Below are positions 35,022-43,749 of a stretch of DNA of 64,000 bases, piece after piece. The notes under the pieces are model-generated. The model did not search any database. It saw nothing but the letters and a program-made list of their open reading frames with translations, and was not told the DNA's origin. This DNA is from Mycolicibacterium parafortuitum (GTDB lineage Bacteria; Actinomycetota; Actinomycetes; Mycobacteriales; Mycobacteriaceae). How positions within the stretch are numbered: position 1 is the stretch's first letter; each line of letters starts with the position of its first letter. The stretch is from the NCBI RefSeq assembly GCF_002086815.1, contig NZ_MVID01000004.1:1-64000 (forward strand). The letters run 5' to 3'. A program made the position numbers and the translations under genes.

Positions 35022-36032
35022 ATGTCGCTGCGCGTCGCGGTCACCGGGCCGACGGGGGAGATCGGGATCTCGACGATCACGGCGCTGGAGGCGTCGCCCG
35101 ACGTCGCAGAGATCGTCGGGATGGCCCGACGCCCGTTCGACCCCGCAGCGCAGGGCTGGACGAAAACCGTGTACCGCCAGGGCGACATCCTCGACCGGGA
35201 TGCCGTCGCGGACCTCGTCGCCGACGCCGACGTGCTGGTGCATCTCGCGTTCATCATCATGGGCTCGCGGGAGGAGAGCGCGCGCGTCAACCTGGAGGGC
35301 ACCCGCAACGTGTTCGAAGCCGCCGTGGGGCGCGGGGGTACGGCGTCTCCCCGGACCCGCCGCCTGGTCTACACCTCGTCGGTGGCCGCCTACGGCTACC
35401 ACTCCGACAACCCGGTGCCGATCACCGAGGACGTGCCGGTGCGCGGGTCGGCCGAGCACTACTACTCCGAACAGAAGGCCGCGTGCGAGGCCGCGCTGCA
35501 CGAGATCACCGACGGCAGCGGGTTGGAGGTCTACGTGCTGCGGCCGTGCATCGTCGCCGGACCCCACGCGACCGCCCTGGCCGACGCGATGCCGTGGAAC
35601 CAACTACCGATGCCGGTGCGCCGGGTCAGCCAGGCGCTGCCGTTGCTGAAGCCGCCGTTCCCGGACCCGGGCACGCCGCTGCAGCTGGTGCACCACGACG
35701 ACGTCGCGAACGCGATCGTGCTCGCGGTGACCACGACCGACGCCCCTGCGGGGGCCTACAACATCGCCGGTGACGGCGTGCTGTCGATGTCGGCGGTCGG
35801 CGAGGCGCTCGGCGCGAGACCGGTGAGGGTGCCGCACGCCGCCGCCACCGCGACGTCGGAGGTGCTGGCCCGGTTGCCGTTCGTCCCGTCCAGCCTGGAG
35901 TGGCTGCACGCGGGACGCACATCGGTGGTGATGGACACCGGCCGGGCCAGGAAACTGCTCGGGTGGCGCCCGAAACACACCGCCGAGGAGACGCTTTCCG
36001 CACTGGCCTCCGCCGTCAGGCCCGGCGGGTGA
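35022..36032 (+). CDS. NAD-dependent epimerase/dehydratase family protein
   Basis: 336 residues of the extended SDR type: VAVTGPTGEIG nucleotide motif at residues 5-15, the Ser/Thr triad element in VYTSSVAAYG and the catalytic YxxxK in YSEQK. The active-site set is complete. Substrate unknown; similar mycobacterial proteins act on sugar nucleotides or on sterol-like hydroxy groups. It overlaps the following hydrolase by GTGA, so both are in one operon. Confidence 0.83.
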   Translation: MSLRVAVTGPTGEIGISTITALEASPDVAEIVGMARRPFDPAAQGWTKTVYRQGDILDRDAVADLVADADVLVHLAFIIMGSREESARVNLEGTRNVFEAAVGRGGTASPRTRRLVYTSSVAAYGYHSDNPVPITEDVPVRGSAEHYYSEQKAACEAALHEITDGSGLEVYVLRPCIVAGPHATALADAMPWNQLPMPVRRVSQALPLLKPPFPDPGTPLQLVHHDDVANAIVLAVTTTDAPAGAYNIAGDGVLSMSAVGEALGARPVRVPHAAATATSEVLARLPFVPSSLEWLHAGRTSVVMDTGRARKLLGWRPKHTAEETLSALASAVRPGG

Positions 36033-36706
36033 GGACACGGGAGTACGCACCGGGCCGGCCGGTGGACCTCTACGGTGACCCGATCGACCGCACGGTGCTG
36101 CTATGGCATGGGACACAGACCGATGCCCGGGCGACGGTACGCACCCTGGCCGGGTTGCTCGCCGACCGGGGGCTGAGTGTGGTTGTCCCGGACTGGGATT
36201 CACATAGCGCCGATAACGGGCGGGCAGACCTGCTGGCATCCGTGGACTTCGCGCGCGGCTGGTCGCGGGCCGACGCCGGGCTCGGGCTGATCGGGTGGTC
36301 GCTGGGCGGGGTCGCGGCGGCCGGGCTGACGGCGCGGGCCGCCGACATCGGCCTGGAGCTGGCCTTCACCGTGTGCCTGGCCGGCGCATTCATGGTGCGC
36401 GACCCCATCTTTGGGCTCGATGTCGGTGACGCGCTGGCCGGTGCCGGGCGGCGGCCGCCGTTCACGCTGCTGCACGGCAGCGCCGACGACGTGGTGGATC
36501 CGTCGGTCAGCCGCGCGTTCGCCGCTCGGCTGCAGGCCCACGCCTGGCCGGTGCGGCTGGTCGAGCTGGCCGCCGATCACGGGAATATCGCTGGTGCGAG
36601 GTACGATTCGGCCAACGATCGCTACGCCCCCGCCGATAACGAGGCCACTCGCTCCGTCACGACCGAGGTGGCCGACCACATCGCTTCAGCCGCCCGAACA
36701 TCTTGA
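36029..36706 (+). CDS. alpha/beta hydrolase, dienelactone-hydrolase-like
   Basis: 225 residues from GTG 36029. The nucleophile is in GWSLGG (near residue 89), the acid in LLHGSADDVVDPS, and the His in AADHGNI. The small size and layout match dienelactone hydrolase-like esterases. It is co-translated with the epimerase upstream, and a 40-residue zinc-ribbon-like gene follows after 10 bases. Confidence 0.78.
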   Translation: MRTREYAPGRPVDLYGDPIDRTVLLWHGTQTDARATVRTLAGLLADRGLSVVVPDWDSHSADNGRADLLASVDFARGWSRADAGLGLIGWSLGGVAAAGLTARAADIGLELAFTVCLAGAFMVRDPIFGLDVGDALAGAGRRPPFTLLHGSADDVVDPSVSRAFAARLQAHAWPVRLVELAADHGNIAGARYDSANDRYAPADNEATRSVTTEVADHIASAARTS

Positions 36707-36716
36707 GAGGAGTCGC

Positions 36717-36824
36717 ATGCCTGCCACGCCCGACGCACGCCTGGTGACCAGTTGCCCGGCATGCGGTTACCCGACGTTCGACTCCAGCCTGTGCGCCCCG
36801 TGCGGCCCCCTCGCCGCGGCGATC

Positions 36825-36839
<15 letters not shown>
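36717..36839 (+). CDS. 40-residue zinc-ribbon-like protein
   Basis: The ATG at 36717 follows a strong GAGAGGAG ribosome site and is 10 bases after the hydrolase stop. The peptide contains CPACG and CAPCG separated by 10 residues, an ideal zinc knuckle pair, and little else. It may be a metal-stabilised adaptor. The last 15 bases overlap the convergent thioesterase gene. Confidence 0.65.
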
Positions 36840-37241
<402 letters not shown>

Positions 37242-37254
37242 CGGCGCAGCGCTC

Positions 37255-38550
37255 TCACCAGTACCGCATCGATTCGTCGAAGGTGCCGGCCAGCACTTCC
37301 CTGTCGATCTCGATGGGCGCGTTGGCCAGCAGCCGCTGCTGCGGCCAGGCACCGTCGGCCAGCGCCGGGCTGTCGGCGCCGGTGTAGCCGACGCCCTCCA
37401 GCCCGTTGGGCATGCCGACGCGGCGCATGATCGCGATCAGGTGCTCGGCGAGCACCACGCCGGCGTCGTCGGGTCCCGCGCCACGCACGTCGGCGCCGAG
37501 TTGTTCGGCGGCGAACAGGTGGCGGCCCGGGTCGGTGTGCGCGGTGCGGCGGAATGCCGCAGGGGCGTTGAGGATCACCGACATCCCGTGTGGCACCATC
37601 GGTTCGGCGTCGGGATAGCTCGCGGGCCGGAAGTCACGGACCTGCCCGGCCACCGCATACGCCATCGCGTGCGGCAGGTGCACCCCGGCGTTGCCGAACG
37701 CGATACCCGCCAGCGTCGCGGCCCACATCACCTGCTCTCGGGCCTCCCTGTCGGACGCGTCGTCGACTGCTCGCCTCAGGTACCTGCCGAGCAGGCGCAG
37801 CGCCTCGCCGCAGCCCAGGTCGCTCCACGGGTTCGCGCCCTGGCTCATCGGCCGCTGGGTCGGCCGCGGCGGCGGCGGGCGGCGTAGATACGGGCGCGCC
37901 GTGTAGGACTCCAGCGCGTGCGAGAGTACGTCAAGACCGCTGCACGCCACCACATTCGGCGGCAGGGTGTCGGTGCAGTCGGGATCGACCAGCGCCTCGG
38001 TGGGGCGTAGCGCCGGTGACGCGATACCGGTCTTGGCCGCCATCGACAGCAGGTCGAAGATCGCGATGCCGGTCACCTCGCTGCCGGTGCCCGACGTCGT
38101 CGGGCATGCGATGTGCGGCCGCAGCGGTCCGGGCACCGGGGTGCCGGCCCCGACCGGCGCGTTGACGTAGTCGAGGAAGTCGGCGGGATGGGTGGCGTAG
38201 AGATTCGCGGCCTTGGCGGTGTCGATGACCGAGCCGCCGCCGACCGAGATGTAGCCGTCGGGGGCGGTCTCGGACGCGAAAGCCGCTGCCTGCTTGAAGG
38301 ATTCGTCGGTCGGCTCGACGCGCACGTCGGTGTAGGCCACCACGTCGATCCCGGCGTCGCGCAGCGAGCGCGCCGCGGTGTCGAAGACCTCGAGCCCGGC
38401 GATGGTCGGGTCGGAGAACAGTGCGACCCTGGTGATGCCGAGCGCCGAGGCGCGGTCACCGAGCTCGGCGAGGCAGCCGCGGCCGAAGGTGATCCGGGAC
38501 GCGTCGACGGTGAACGCACCCTCGGTTCCGTCGGTGTGGCAGCAGCTCAC
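37255..38550 (-). CDS. iron-containing alcohol dehydrogenase, hydroxyacid-oxoacid transhydrogenase-like
   Basis: 431 residues. The nucleotide motif is [11 protein letters not shown], and the metal-binding region is the [17 protein letters not shown] block with later histidines ([17 protein letters not shown]). The Pro-rich insert after ESYTARPY and the SQGANPWSD segment resemble ADHFE1-type hydroxyacid-oxoacid transhydrogenases, which exchange electrons between 4-hydroxybutyrate-like acids and 2-oxoglutarate. It is encoded in a run with a thioesterase, a permease and an SDR. Confidence 0.78.
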   Translation of the reverse strand: MSCCHTDGTEGAFTVDASRITFGRGCLAELGDRASALGITRVALFSDPTIAGLEVFDTAARSLRDAGIDVVAYTDVRVEPTDESFKQAAAFASETAPDGYISVGGGSVIDTAKAANLYATHPADFLDYVNAPVGAGTPVPGPLRPHIACPTTSGTGSEVTGIAIFDLLSMAAKTGIASPALRPTEALVDPDCTDTLPPNVVACSGLDVLSHALESYTARPYLRRPPPPRPTQRPMSQGANPWSDLGCGEALRLLGRYLRRAVDDASDREAREQVMWAATLAGIAFGNAGVHLPHAMAYAVAGQVRDFRPASYPDAEPMVPHGMSVILNAPAAFRRTAHTDPGRHLFAAEQLGADVRGAGPDDAGVVLAEHLIAIMRRVGMPNGLEGVGYTGADSPALADGAWPQQRLLANAPIEIDREVLAGTFDESMRYW

Positions 38551-38554
38551 CCGG

Positions 38555-39403
38555 TCATCCTATCGGCTCGCCGGCGGCTCTCGCGGTGACCGCGAGCGCG
38601 GCCATCACGCACGCGATGCCCGCCACCTCGCTGACGGTCGGGCGCTGGGCCAGCACCACGGCACCGATCACGGCCGCGGTGGCGGGTAGCAGCGCGAGCA
38701 GCAGCGCGAAGCGTTCCCGCCCGATGCGGGTCAGCACATGCTGGTCGAGCGCGTACGGGATCGCGCTGGAGAGCACCCCGACCCCGATTCCGAGCACCCA
38801 GGTGCGCGGATCGGCGAAAACCTCAGGGGCAGCGGATACTTGGATCCCGAGCAGCACCGGCGCCGATACCGTCGCCGCCAGCGCCATCCCGACCGCCAGT
38901 GAGTCGACCCCGGCTCCGGCGTCGGCGACCCGCTTGCCGAGCAGGATGTAGCCCGCCCACAGTGCCGCGGCGATCGCCGCGAACCCCGCACCGACCAGGT
39001 CGACGTCGGTCGACACCCCGGCGACCAGGTACACCCCCGCCGCGACCAGCACGACGGCGAGCATGTCGCGGGCCCGCCGCGACCCGGCGGCGGCGACCGC
39101 GACGGGGCCGGCGAACTCGATCGCCACGGCGGTGCCGAGCGGGATGCGGGCGATCGCCTCGTAGAACGCAACGTTCATCGCCAGCGTCACGAGCCCGAAA
39201 GCGGCCGCCGCGAACATCATTCGCGGCGTCCAGGTCCGCCGCCACGGCCGCCGCCAGGCCAGCAGGACGGCGCCGGCACCCGCGGCCCGCAGCCAGGCGA
39301 CCGTCGCGGGGTCGGTGGTGTCGAACAGGAACACCCCGACCGCGGCTCCCAGGTACTGCGAGATCGCGCCGACGACGAAGAACCCGGCGACGTACGGGGT
39401 CAA
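38555..39403 (-). CDS. EamA/RhtA-like permease
   Basis: 282 residues, ten predicted membrane segments in two homologous halves, as in EamA transporters. The start is TTG 39403, which overlaps the SDR stop (TTGA) and would place the first span at residues 4-27. The RhtA type exports amino acids or small metabolites. It ends 4 bases before the transhydrogenase gene starts, so the three genes form one operon. Confidence 0.82.
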   Translation of the reverse strand: MTPYVAGFFVVGAISQYLGAAVGVFLFDTTDPATVAWLRAAGAGAVLLAWRRPWRRTWTPRMMFAAAAFGLVTLAMNVAFYEAIARIPLGTAVAIEFAGPVAVAAAGSRRARDMLAVVLVAAGVYLVAGVSTDVDLVGAGFAAIAAALWAGYILLGKRVADAGAGVDSLAVGMALAATVSAPVLLGIQVSAAPEVFADPRTWVLGIGVGVLSSAIPYALDQHVLTRIGRERFALLLALLPATAAVIGAVVLAQRPTVSEVAGIACVMAALAVTARAAGEPIG

Positions 39404-40236
39404 ACGGATTGTGCGACCCGGGCCCGCTCGGTCATCGACGCGACCACGCCGCCGTCGTTGAGGATGTCGGTGCCGGTGAGGTAGCCGGCCTTGTCGGAGA
39501 CACAGAACGCGAGTAGTTCGGCCATCTCCTCAGGTTTACCCCACCGGGGCACCGCGGCGTCGGCGACCAGCGCGCCCGCACCGGCCTGTTCCTCGAGCCG
39601 GCCCATCTCGGTGTCTACCGACCCCGGGGACACCGACACGATCCGCAGGCCTTTGCCGTTGAACCGTTCGGCCTGGGCACTGCTGAACCACCGCACGAAG
39701 CTCTTGCTGATCGCGTATGCGAGACCCGAGCGGGCCTCCGGTCCGGCGATGTCGCAGGCCTGCAGGGTCGCCGCCATGAACGCGTCGATGTCGGACAACG
39801 CGAGCGGGAACGCCGCGCTGGGGATCATCTCCGCGGGCATCAGGTGGGCGGCCATCGACGCGACGTTGACGATCGCCGCACCCTCGCCCGCGTGGGCGAA
39901 GAACTCCTCGTCGACGTTCAGCGTGCCGATAGCGTTGGTGCGCATCACGTACTCGGCGTCCCCCATGCTCGGGCTGACCCCGGCGGTGTGGATCACCGAG
40001 TGCAGCGGGCCCACCTGCGTGACGGCCTCGAACAGCCGGCCGACCGCGTCCCGGTCGGTGACGTCGCAGTGCACGGCGGTCGCGGAGATCCCGTGCTCGG
40101 CGAGTTCGGCGGCCGCGGCGTCGAGCCGCTCCTTCCGGACGTCGGCCAGCACCACGGCGCGGTCGCGTCCGACTACCTTCGCACTGGCCACGCCCATTCC
40201 GCCCGCGCCACCGGTGATTAACGAAACTGCCGTCAT
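39400..40236 (-). CDS. short-chain dehydrogenase/reductase
   Basis: 278 residues from ATG 40236, which has a GGGAGG ribosome site. TGGAGGMG is the cofactor motif. An Asp in VLADVRKE points to NAD. HTAGVSPSM replaces NNAG, the catalytic Ser is in NVASMAA and YxxxK is YAISK. The C-terminal GYLTGTDILNDGG block is typical. First gene of an operon with the permease and the iron-containing dehydrogenase; substrate unknown. Confidence 0.85.
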   Translation of the reverse strand: MTAVSLITGGAGGMGVASAKVVGRDRAVVLADVRKERLDAAAAELAEHGISATAVHCDVTDRDAVGRLFEAVTQVGPLHSVIHTAGVSPSMGDAEYVMRTNAIGTLNVDEEFFAHAGEGAAIVNVASMAAHLMPAEMIPSAAFPLALSDIDAFMAATLQACDIAGPEARSGLAYAISKSFVRWFSSAQAERFNGKGLRIVSVSPGSVDTEMGRLEEQAGAGALVADAAVPRWGKPEEMAELLAFCVSDKAGYLTGTDILNDGGVVASMTERARVAQSV

Positions 40237-40305
40237 CTGTAAACCTCCCGGGGTCATTCAACACTGCGGGCCGGGGTTGGGGAATCCCGTCGGTACTTTC
40301 GAGAG

Positions 40306-41493
40306 ATGACCGATAACCCGGCTCAGGTGGTCGAGCAGCAGGCCGCGCCCCGGCGCCGGCGCCGGTGGTTGCGCACGCTGATCGTGCTCACGGTGATGGC
40401 GCTGCTGTTCGGGGTGCCGTGGTGGACGCTCGTGATGGGCGGCTCGGCGTGGCCGGCGGGTGTGGTCGTCGCCGGCACCGTGCTGTTCGCCGCCGGGTTC
40501 GTCGCGCTGCCCGCGTCGATGCTGCTCGGCCACGGCCGGCAGCGCGACTGGGCGGCGGTGGCCGGGGACGTGCTGCTCGGCGTCGCGTGGGTGCTGTTCG
40601 TGTGGTCGGTGTTCGGCCAGCTTCTCGGCGTGGCGCTGTGGGCGGCGGGTGTCGCGGACCCGGCGCGGTCCCGCATCGTCGCCGTGACCACGCTCGTCGT
40701 CGGGGTCGCGATGCTGGCGTGGGGGCATTTCGAGGCGATGCGGGTGCCGCGCATCCGGCGCCTCGACGTCATGCTTCCGCGCCTGGGCCGCGGGCTGGAC
40801 GGGCTGCGCGTCGCGGTCATCACCGACACCCATTACGGCCCGATCGACCGCAGCCGCTGGTCGGCTGCGGTCGTCGAGCGCGTCAACGGGCTCGACGCCG
40901 ACATCGTCTGCCACGTCGGCGACATCGCCGACGGCACCACCGACATCCGTGACGCCCAGGCGGCACCGCTGGCGTCGGTACGGGCCGCGAAGGCGCGCGT
41001 GTACGTCACCGGCAACCACGAGTACTTCAGCGAGGCGCAGGGCTGGCTGGACTACATGGACCGGATCGGCTGGGATGCGCTGCACAACCGGCACATCACG
41101 GTCGAGCGCGGCGGGGACCGTCTCGTGGTCGCCGGCATCGACGACGAGACCGCGGCCGGGTCCGGGGTGCGCGGGCACGGCGCGGACCTGGACACCGCCC
41201 TGGCCGGCGCCGATCCCGGTCTGCCGGTGCTGCTGCTGGCACACCAGCCCAAGCAGGTCGCGCACGCGGTGCGCGCCGGGGTGGATCTGCAGCTGTCCGG
41301 CCACACCCACGGCGGGCAGATCTGGCCGTTCAACTTCCTGGTGCGCCTGGAGCAGCCGGTGGTCCAGGGGTTGAGCCGGCACGGTGAGCGCACGCAGCTG
41401 TACACCAGCCGCGGCACCGGATTCTGGGGCCCGCCGTTCCGGGTGTTCGCGCCGAGCGAGATCACGTTGCTGACGCTGCGCAGCGGGTCCTGA
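40306..41493 (+). CDS. membrane-anchored metallophosphoesterase
   Basis: 395 residues. Four hydrophobic spans in the first ~150 residues anchor the protein. The C-terminal calcineurin-like domain has all its metal motifs: DTHYG, GDIADG, GNHEYF, AHQPK and GHTHGGQIWP. The last motif matches YkuE-like and mycobacterial calcineurin-like phosphoesterases. It probably cleaves a phosphodiester at the membrane; the substrate is unknown. Confidence 0.86.
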   Translation: MTDNPAQVVEQQAAPRRRRRWLRTLIVLTVMALLFGVPWWTLVMGGSAWPAGVVVAGTVLFAAGFVALPASMLLGHGRQRDWAAVAGDVLLGVAWVLFVWSVFGQLLGVALWAAGVADPARSRIVAVTTLVVGVAMLAWGHFEAMRVPRIRRLDVMLPRLGRGLDGLRVAVITDTHYGPIDRSRWSAAVVERVNGLDADIVCHVGDIADGTTDIRDAQAAPLASVRAAKARVYVTGNHEYFSEAQGWLDYMDRIGWDALHNRHITVERGGDRLVVAGIDDETAAGSGVRGHGADLDTALAGADPGLPVLLLAHQPKQVAHAVRAGVDLQLSGHTHGGQIWPFNFLVRLEQPVVQGLSRHGERTQLYTSRGTGFWGPPFRVFAPSEITLLTLRSGS

Positions 41494-41554
41494 TCAAGCG
41501 GCGAGGAACGAGCCGCGTTGAGGAGTCCGACAAGCCGCCGGGCAAGATACCCGC

Positions 41555-42394
41555 GTGTCTTCTTCGCTGGGCGACGTGCTCGCCTCCATGCAGCTTGAGC
41601 GCGTCGACCCCGATCGCCTCGACGCGGCGACGTTCGTCGGCAAGCAGCTGCCCGCGCCCGCCAACCACATCCTCGGCGGGCACATCTCGGCGCAGGCCCT
41701 GCTCGCCGCGAGCCTGACCTCCCCCGGCCGGGCGCCGCACAGCGTGCACACGTACTTCCTGCGCCCCGGGGACTCCCGGGATCCGGTCACGTTCGAGGTG
41801 GTGACGCTGCAGGAGGGCCGCACGTTCACGGCGCGCCGGGTCACCGCACGCCAGGGCGACGAGATCCTGCTGGAGGCGATGTCGTCGTTCAAGCTGCCCA
41901 CCGAGACCGCTGCCGGCGTGACGTATCAGCCGCCGTGTCCCGACGTCCCCGCCCCGGAGTCGTTGCCGCATGTCCCGCCGCACTTCGCGGAAGCCGACGC
42001 GGCCGAGGGCATGTGGGCGAGCCTGCGCTGGTTCGAGCGGCGCGTCGTCGTCGCCGAGACCGGGCCACCGGCCCCGGCCCGCATCTGGTGGCGCCCCGAC
42101 GGCGAGGTGCCCGACGATCCGGTGCTGACCGCATCGCTGGTCGCGTACCTGTCGGCGGTGACGCTGACCGAACCCGCCTACGCCGCCCGCAGCGGGCCCG
42201 CGATGGCCGCGCAGCGCGACCACTCGATGTGGTTCCACGCCGCGGCGGATCTGTCCGACTGGATGCTCTACGACATGTCGTCGCCGAGCAGCGCCGACAC
42301 CCTCGCGCTGGCGCGCGGCACGATGTTCAACCGCAGCGGCGAGCTGGTGTGCTCGGTGCGTCAGGAGATGTACTTCCCGCCGCCCCGGCACTGA
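41555..42394 (+). CDS. tesB: acyl-CoA thioesterase II
   Basis: 279 residues from GTG 41555. A double hotdog fold: the first half contains NHILGGHISAQALLAA and VHTYFLRPGDS, the second contains the conserved DHSMWFH and the SSPSSADTLALARG block. These are hallmark TesB segments. The enzyme releases free fatty acids from medium- to long-chain acyl-CoA. It is monocistronic and converges on the SRPBCC gene. Confidence 0.9.
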   Translation: MSSSLGDVLASMQLERVDPDRLDAATFVGKQLPAPANHILGGHISAQALLAASLTSPGRAPHSVHTYFLRPGDSRDPVTFEVVTLQEGRTFTARRVTARQGDEILLEAMSSFKLPTETAAGVTYQPPCPDVPAPESLPHVPPHFAEADAAEGMWASLRWFERRVVVAETGPPAPARIWWRPDGEVPDDPVLTASLVAYLSAVTLTEPAYAARSGPAMAAQRDHSMWFHAAADLSDWMLYDMSSPSSADTLALARGTMFNRSGELVCSVRQEMYFPPPRH

Positions 42395-42418
42395 GCGCCG
42401 GGGCGCGCGTTACGCGAG

Positions 42419-42853
42419 TCAGCTCTCGACGAGCACCTTCAGCCGCTTGACGGTCTGGCCCATCAACCGGGACACCTGTCCCGACGCGACGCGGTCGGCG
42501 ATCAGACCGAGCAGCCCGCCGGGCGCCTCGTAGGACAACCGGAACGTGACCTTGGTGCGGCCCTCGCCCGCTTCGCGCATGCGGAACCGGCCGCGCAGCG
42601 TGACGCCGGTGATGCCGATCCAGGCCAGGTCGCGGTTCTCGTCGAACTCGACGACCTCGATCACCCCGCCGATCGGCACCGAGCCGACCTTCCAGTGCAC
42701 GGTGTAGCGCGAGCCGACGCCGACGGGGCCCTCGGTCACGGTTTCCCAGCGCTCCAGGCTGGCCATGAACTCCGGATAGCAGCCGGGATCGCTGATGTGC
42801 TTCCACACCACGTGCGGTTCGGCGTCGATGACGACGCTGCGCGAGAGCCTCAT
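42419..42853 (-). CDS. SRPBCC (START-like) family protein
   Basis: 144 residues. The pattern VIDAEPHVVWKHISDPGCYPEFM at the start is typical of polyketide-cyclase/dehydrase-like lipid-binding proteins. The cavity fold likely binds a hydrophobic ligand. It overlaps the upstream acyltransferase gene by ATGA, so it may serve the same lipid pathway. Confidence 0.82.
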   Translation of the reverse strand: MRLSRSVVIDAEPHVVWKHISDPGCYPEFMASLERWETVTEGPVGVGSRYTVHWKVGSVPIGGVIEVVEFDENRDLAWIGITGVTLRGRFRMREAGEGRTKVTFRLSYEAPGGLLGLIADRVASGQVSRLMGQTVKRLKVLVES

Positions 42854-43695
42854 CCGATCACCGGGAGCCGTCGTTCGGCGGCCAGCCGGTCGACCGCGGA
42901 CTGCAGGCTGGCCAGCACCCTGTCGTTGACGTCGTCGTCGTCGCTGCTCGCGATGTCGTCCGCGGCGATCGGTTCCTGCACCTCGATGACGATCTTCGTC
43001 GGCAGCGGTACGCGCGGGATCATGTCGCTGACCGCGATCCCCCACGGCGGCGCGAGCAGAATCGGCACGCTCTTGAGCCGGGCGATCTTGTCGACGCGCA
43101 GCAGTTTCGCCAGCCACTGGCCGCGGTCGAGGAACAGCGCCGCCTCCTGCCCACCGACCGATGCGATCGGCACGATCGGCACGCCCGCCTCACGGGCCAG
43201 CTTCACGTACCCCTGGCGGCCACCGAAGTCGACCTCGTGCCGCTTCCACGACGGCCGGAACACCTCGTAGTCGCCGCCGGGGTAGACCAGCAGCGCACCA
43301 CCGGACTTCAGCGCCAGCGTCGCGTTGTCGTGGTTGGCCGCGACGGTGCCGAACTTGCGCAGCGACCCCAGGCCCGGCATCGACACCACCAGGTTGTGGG
43401 CCAGCTGGAAGAACGGACGCTCGACACCGAAGTACGAACAGAACGCGAGCGTGAACACGAACGTGTCGGGCGGCAGGTTGCCGCCGCTGTGGTTGCCGAC
43501 CAGCAGCACCGGGCCGTCGGCCGGGATCCGGTCGAGCCCGCGCACGTCGGCGCGGAAGTACAGCGACGCGAGCAACCACAGCCCGGGCAGTTGCTCACGG
43601 ATGTAGTCGGCGTCGCGCTGATCGAGGTCGGCGGTCGGTACGCGCGCCGAAACCTCATGCTTGACCCATTCGAGGACATCGCCCAACCCCGCCAT
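42850..43695 (-). CDS. PlsC-like acyltransferase
   Basis: 281 residues from ATG 43695. The acyltransferase motif I region reads GNHSGGNLPPD, with the catalytic His and a spaced Asp; ALLVYPGGDYEVFRPSW is motif III-like, and VPIVPIASVGG is motif IV-like. The pattern is that of mycobacterial lysophospholipid or glycerolipid acyltransferases at the membrane face. Co-translated with the SRPBCC protein. Confidence 0.85.
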   Translation of the reverse strand: MAGLGDVLEWVKHEVSARVPTADLDQRDADYIREQLPGLWLLASLYFRADVRGLDRIPADGPVLLVGNHSGGNLPPDTFVFTLAFCSYFGVERPFFQLAHNLVVSMPGLGSLRKFGTVAANHDNATLALKSGGALLVYPGGDYEVFRPSWKRHEVDFGGRQGYVKLAREAGVPIVPIASVGGQEAALFLDRGQWLAKLLRVDKIARLKSVPILLAPPWGIAVSDMIPRVPLPTKIVIEVQEPIAADDIASSDDDDVNDRVLASLQSAVDRLAAERRLPVIG

Positions 43696-43749
43696 GCTGG
43701 GCGGTATTGACTGCGGCGCGGCCGCGCAAACCTGGCAGGCTGTCTGGCG

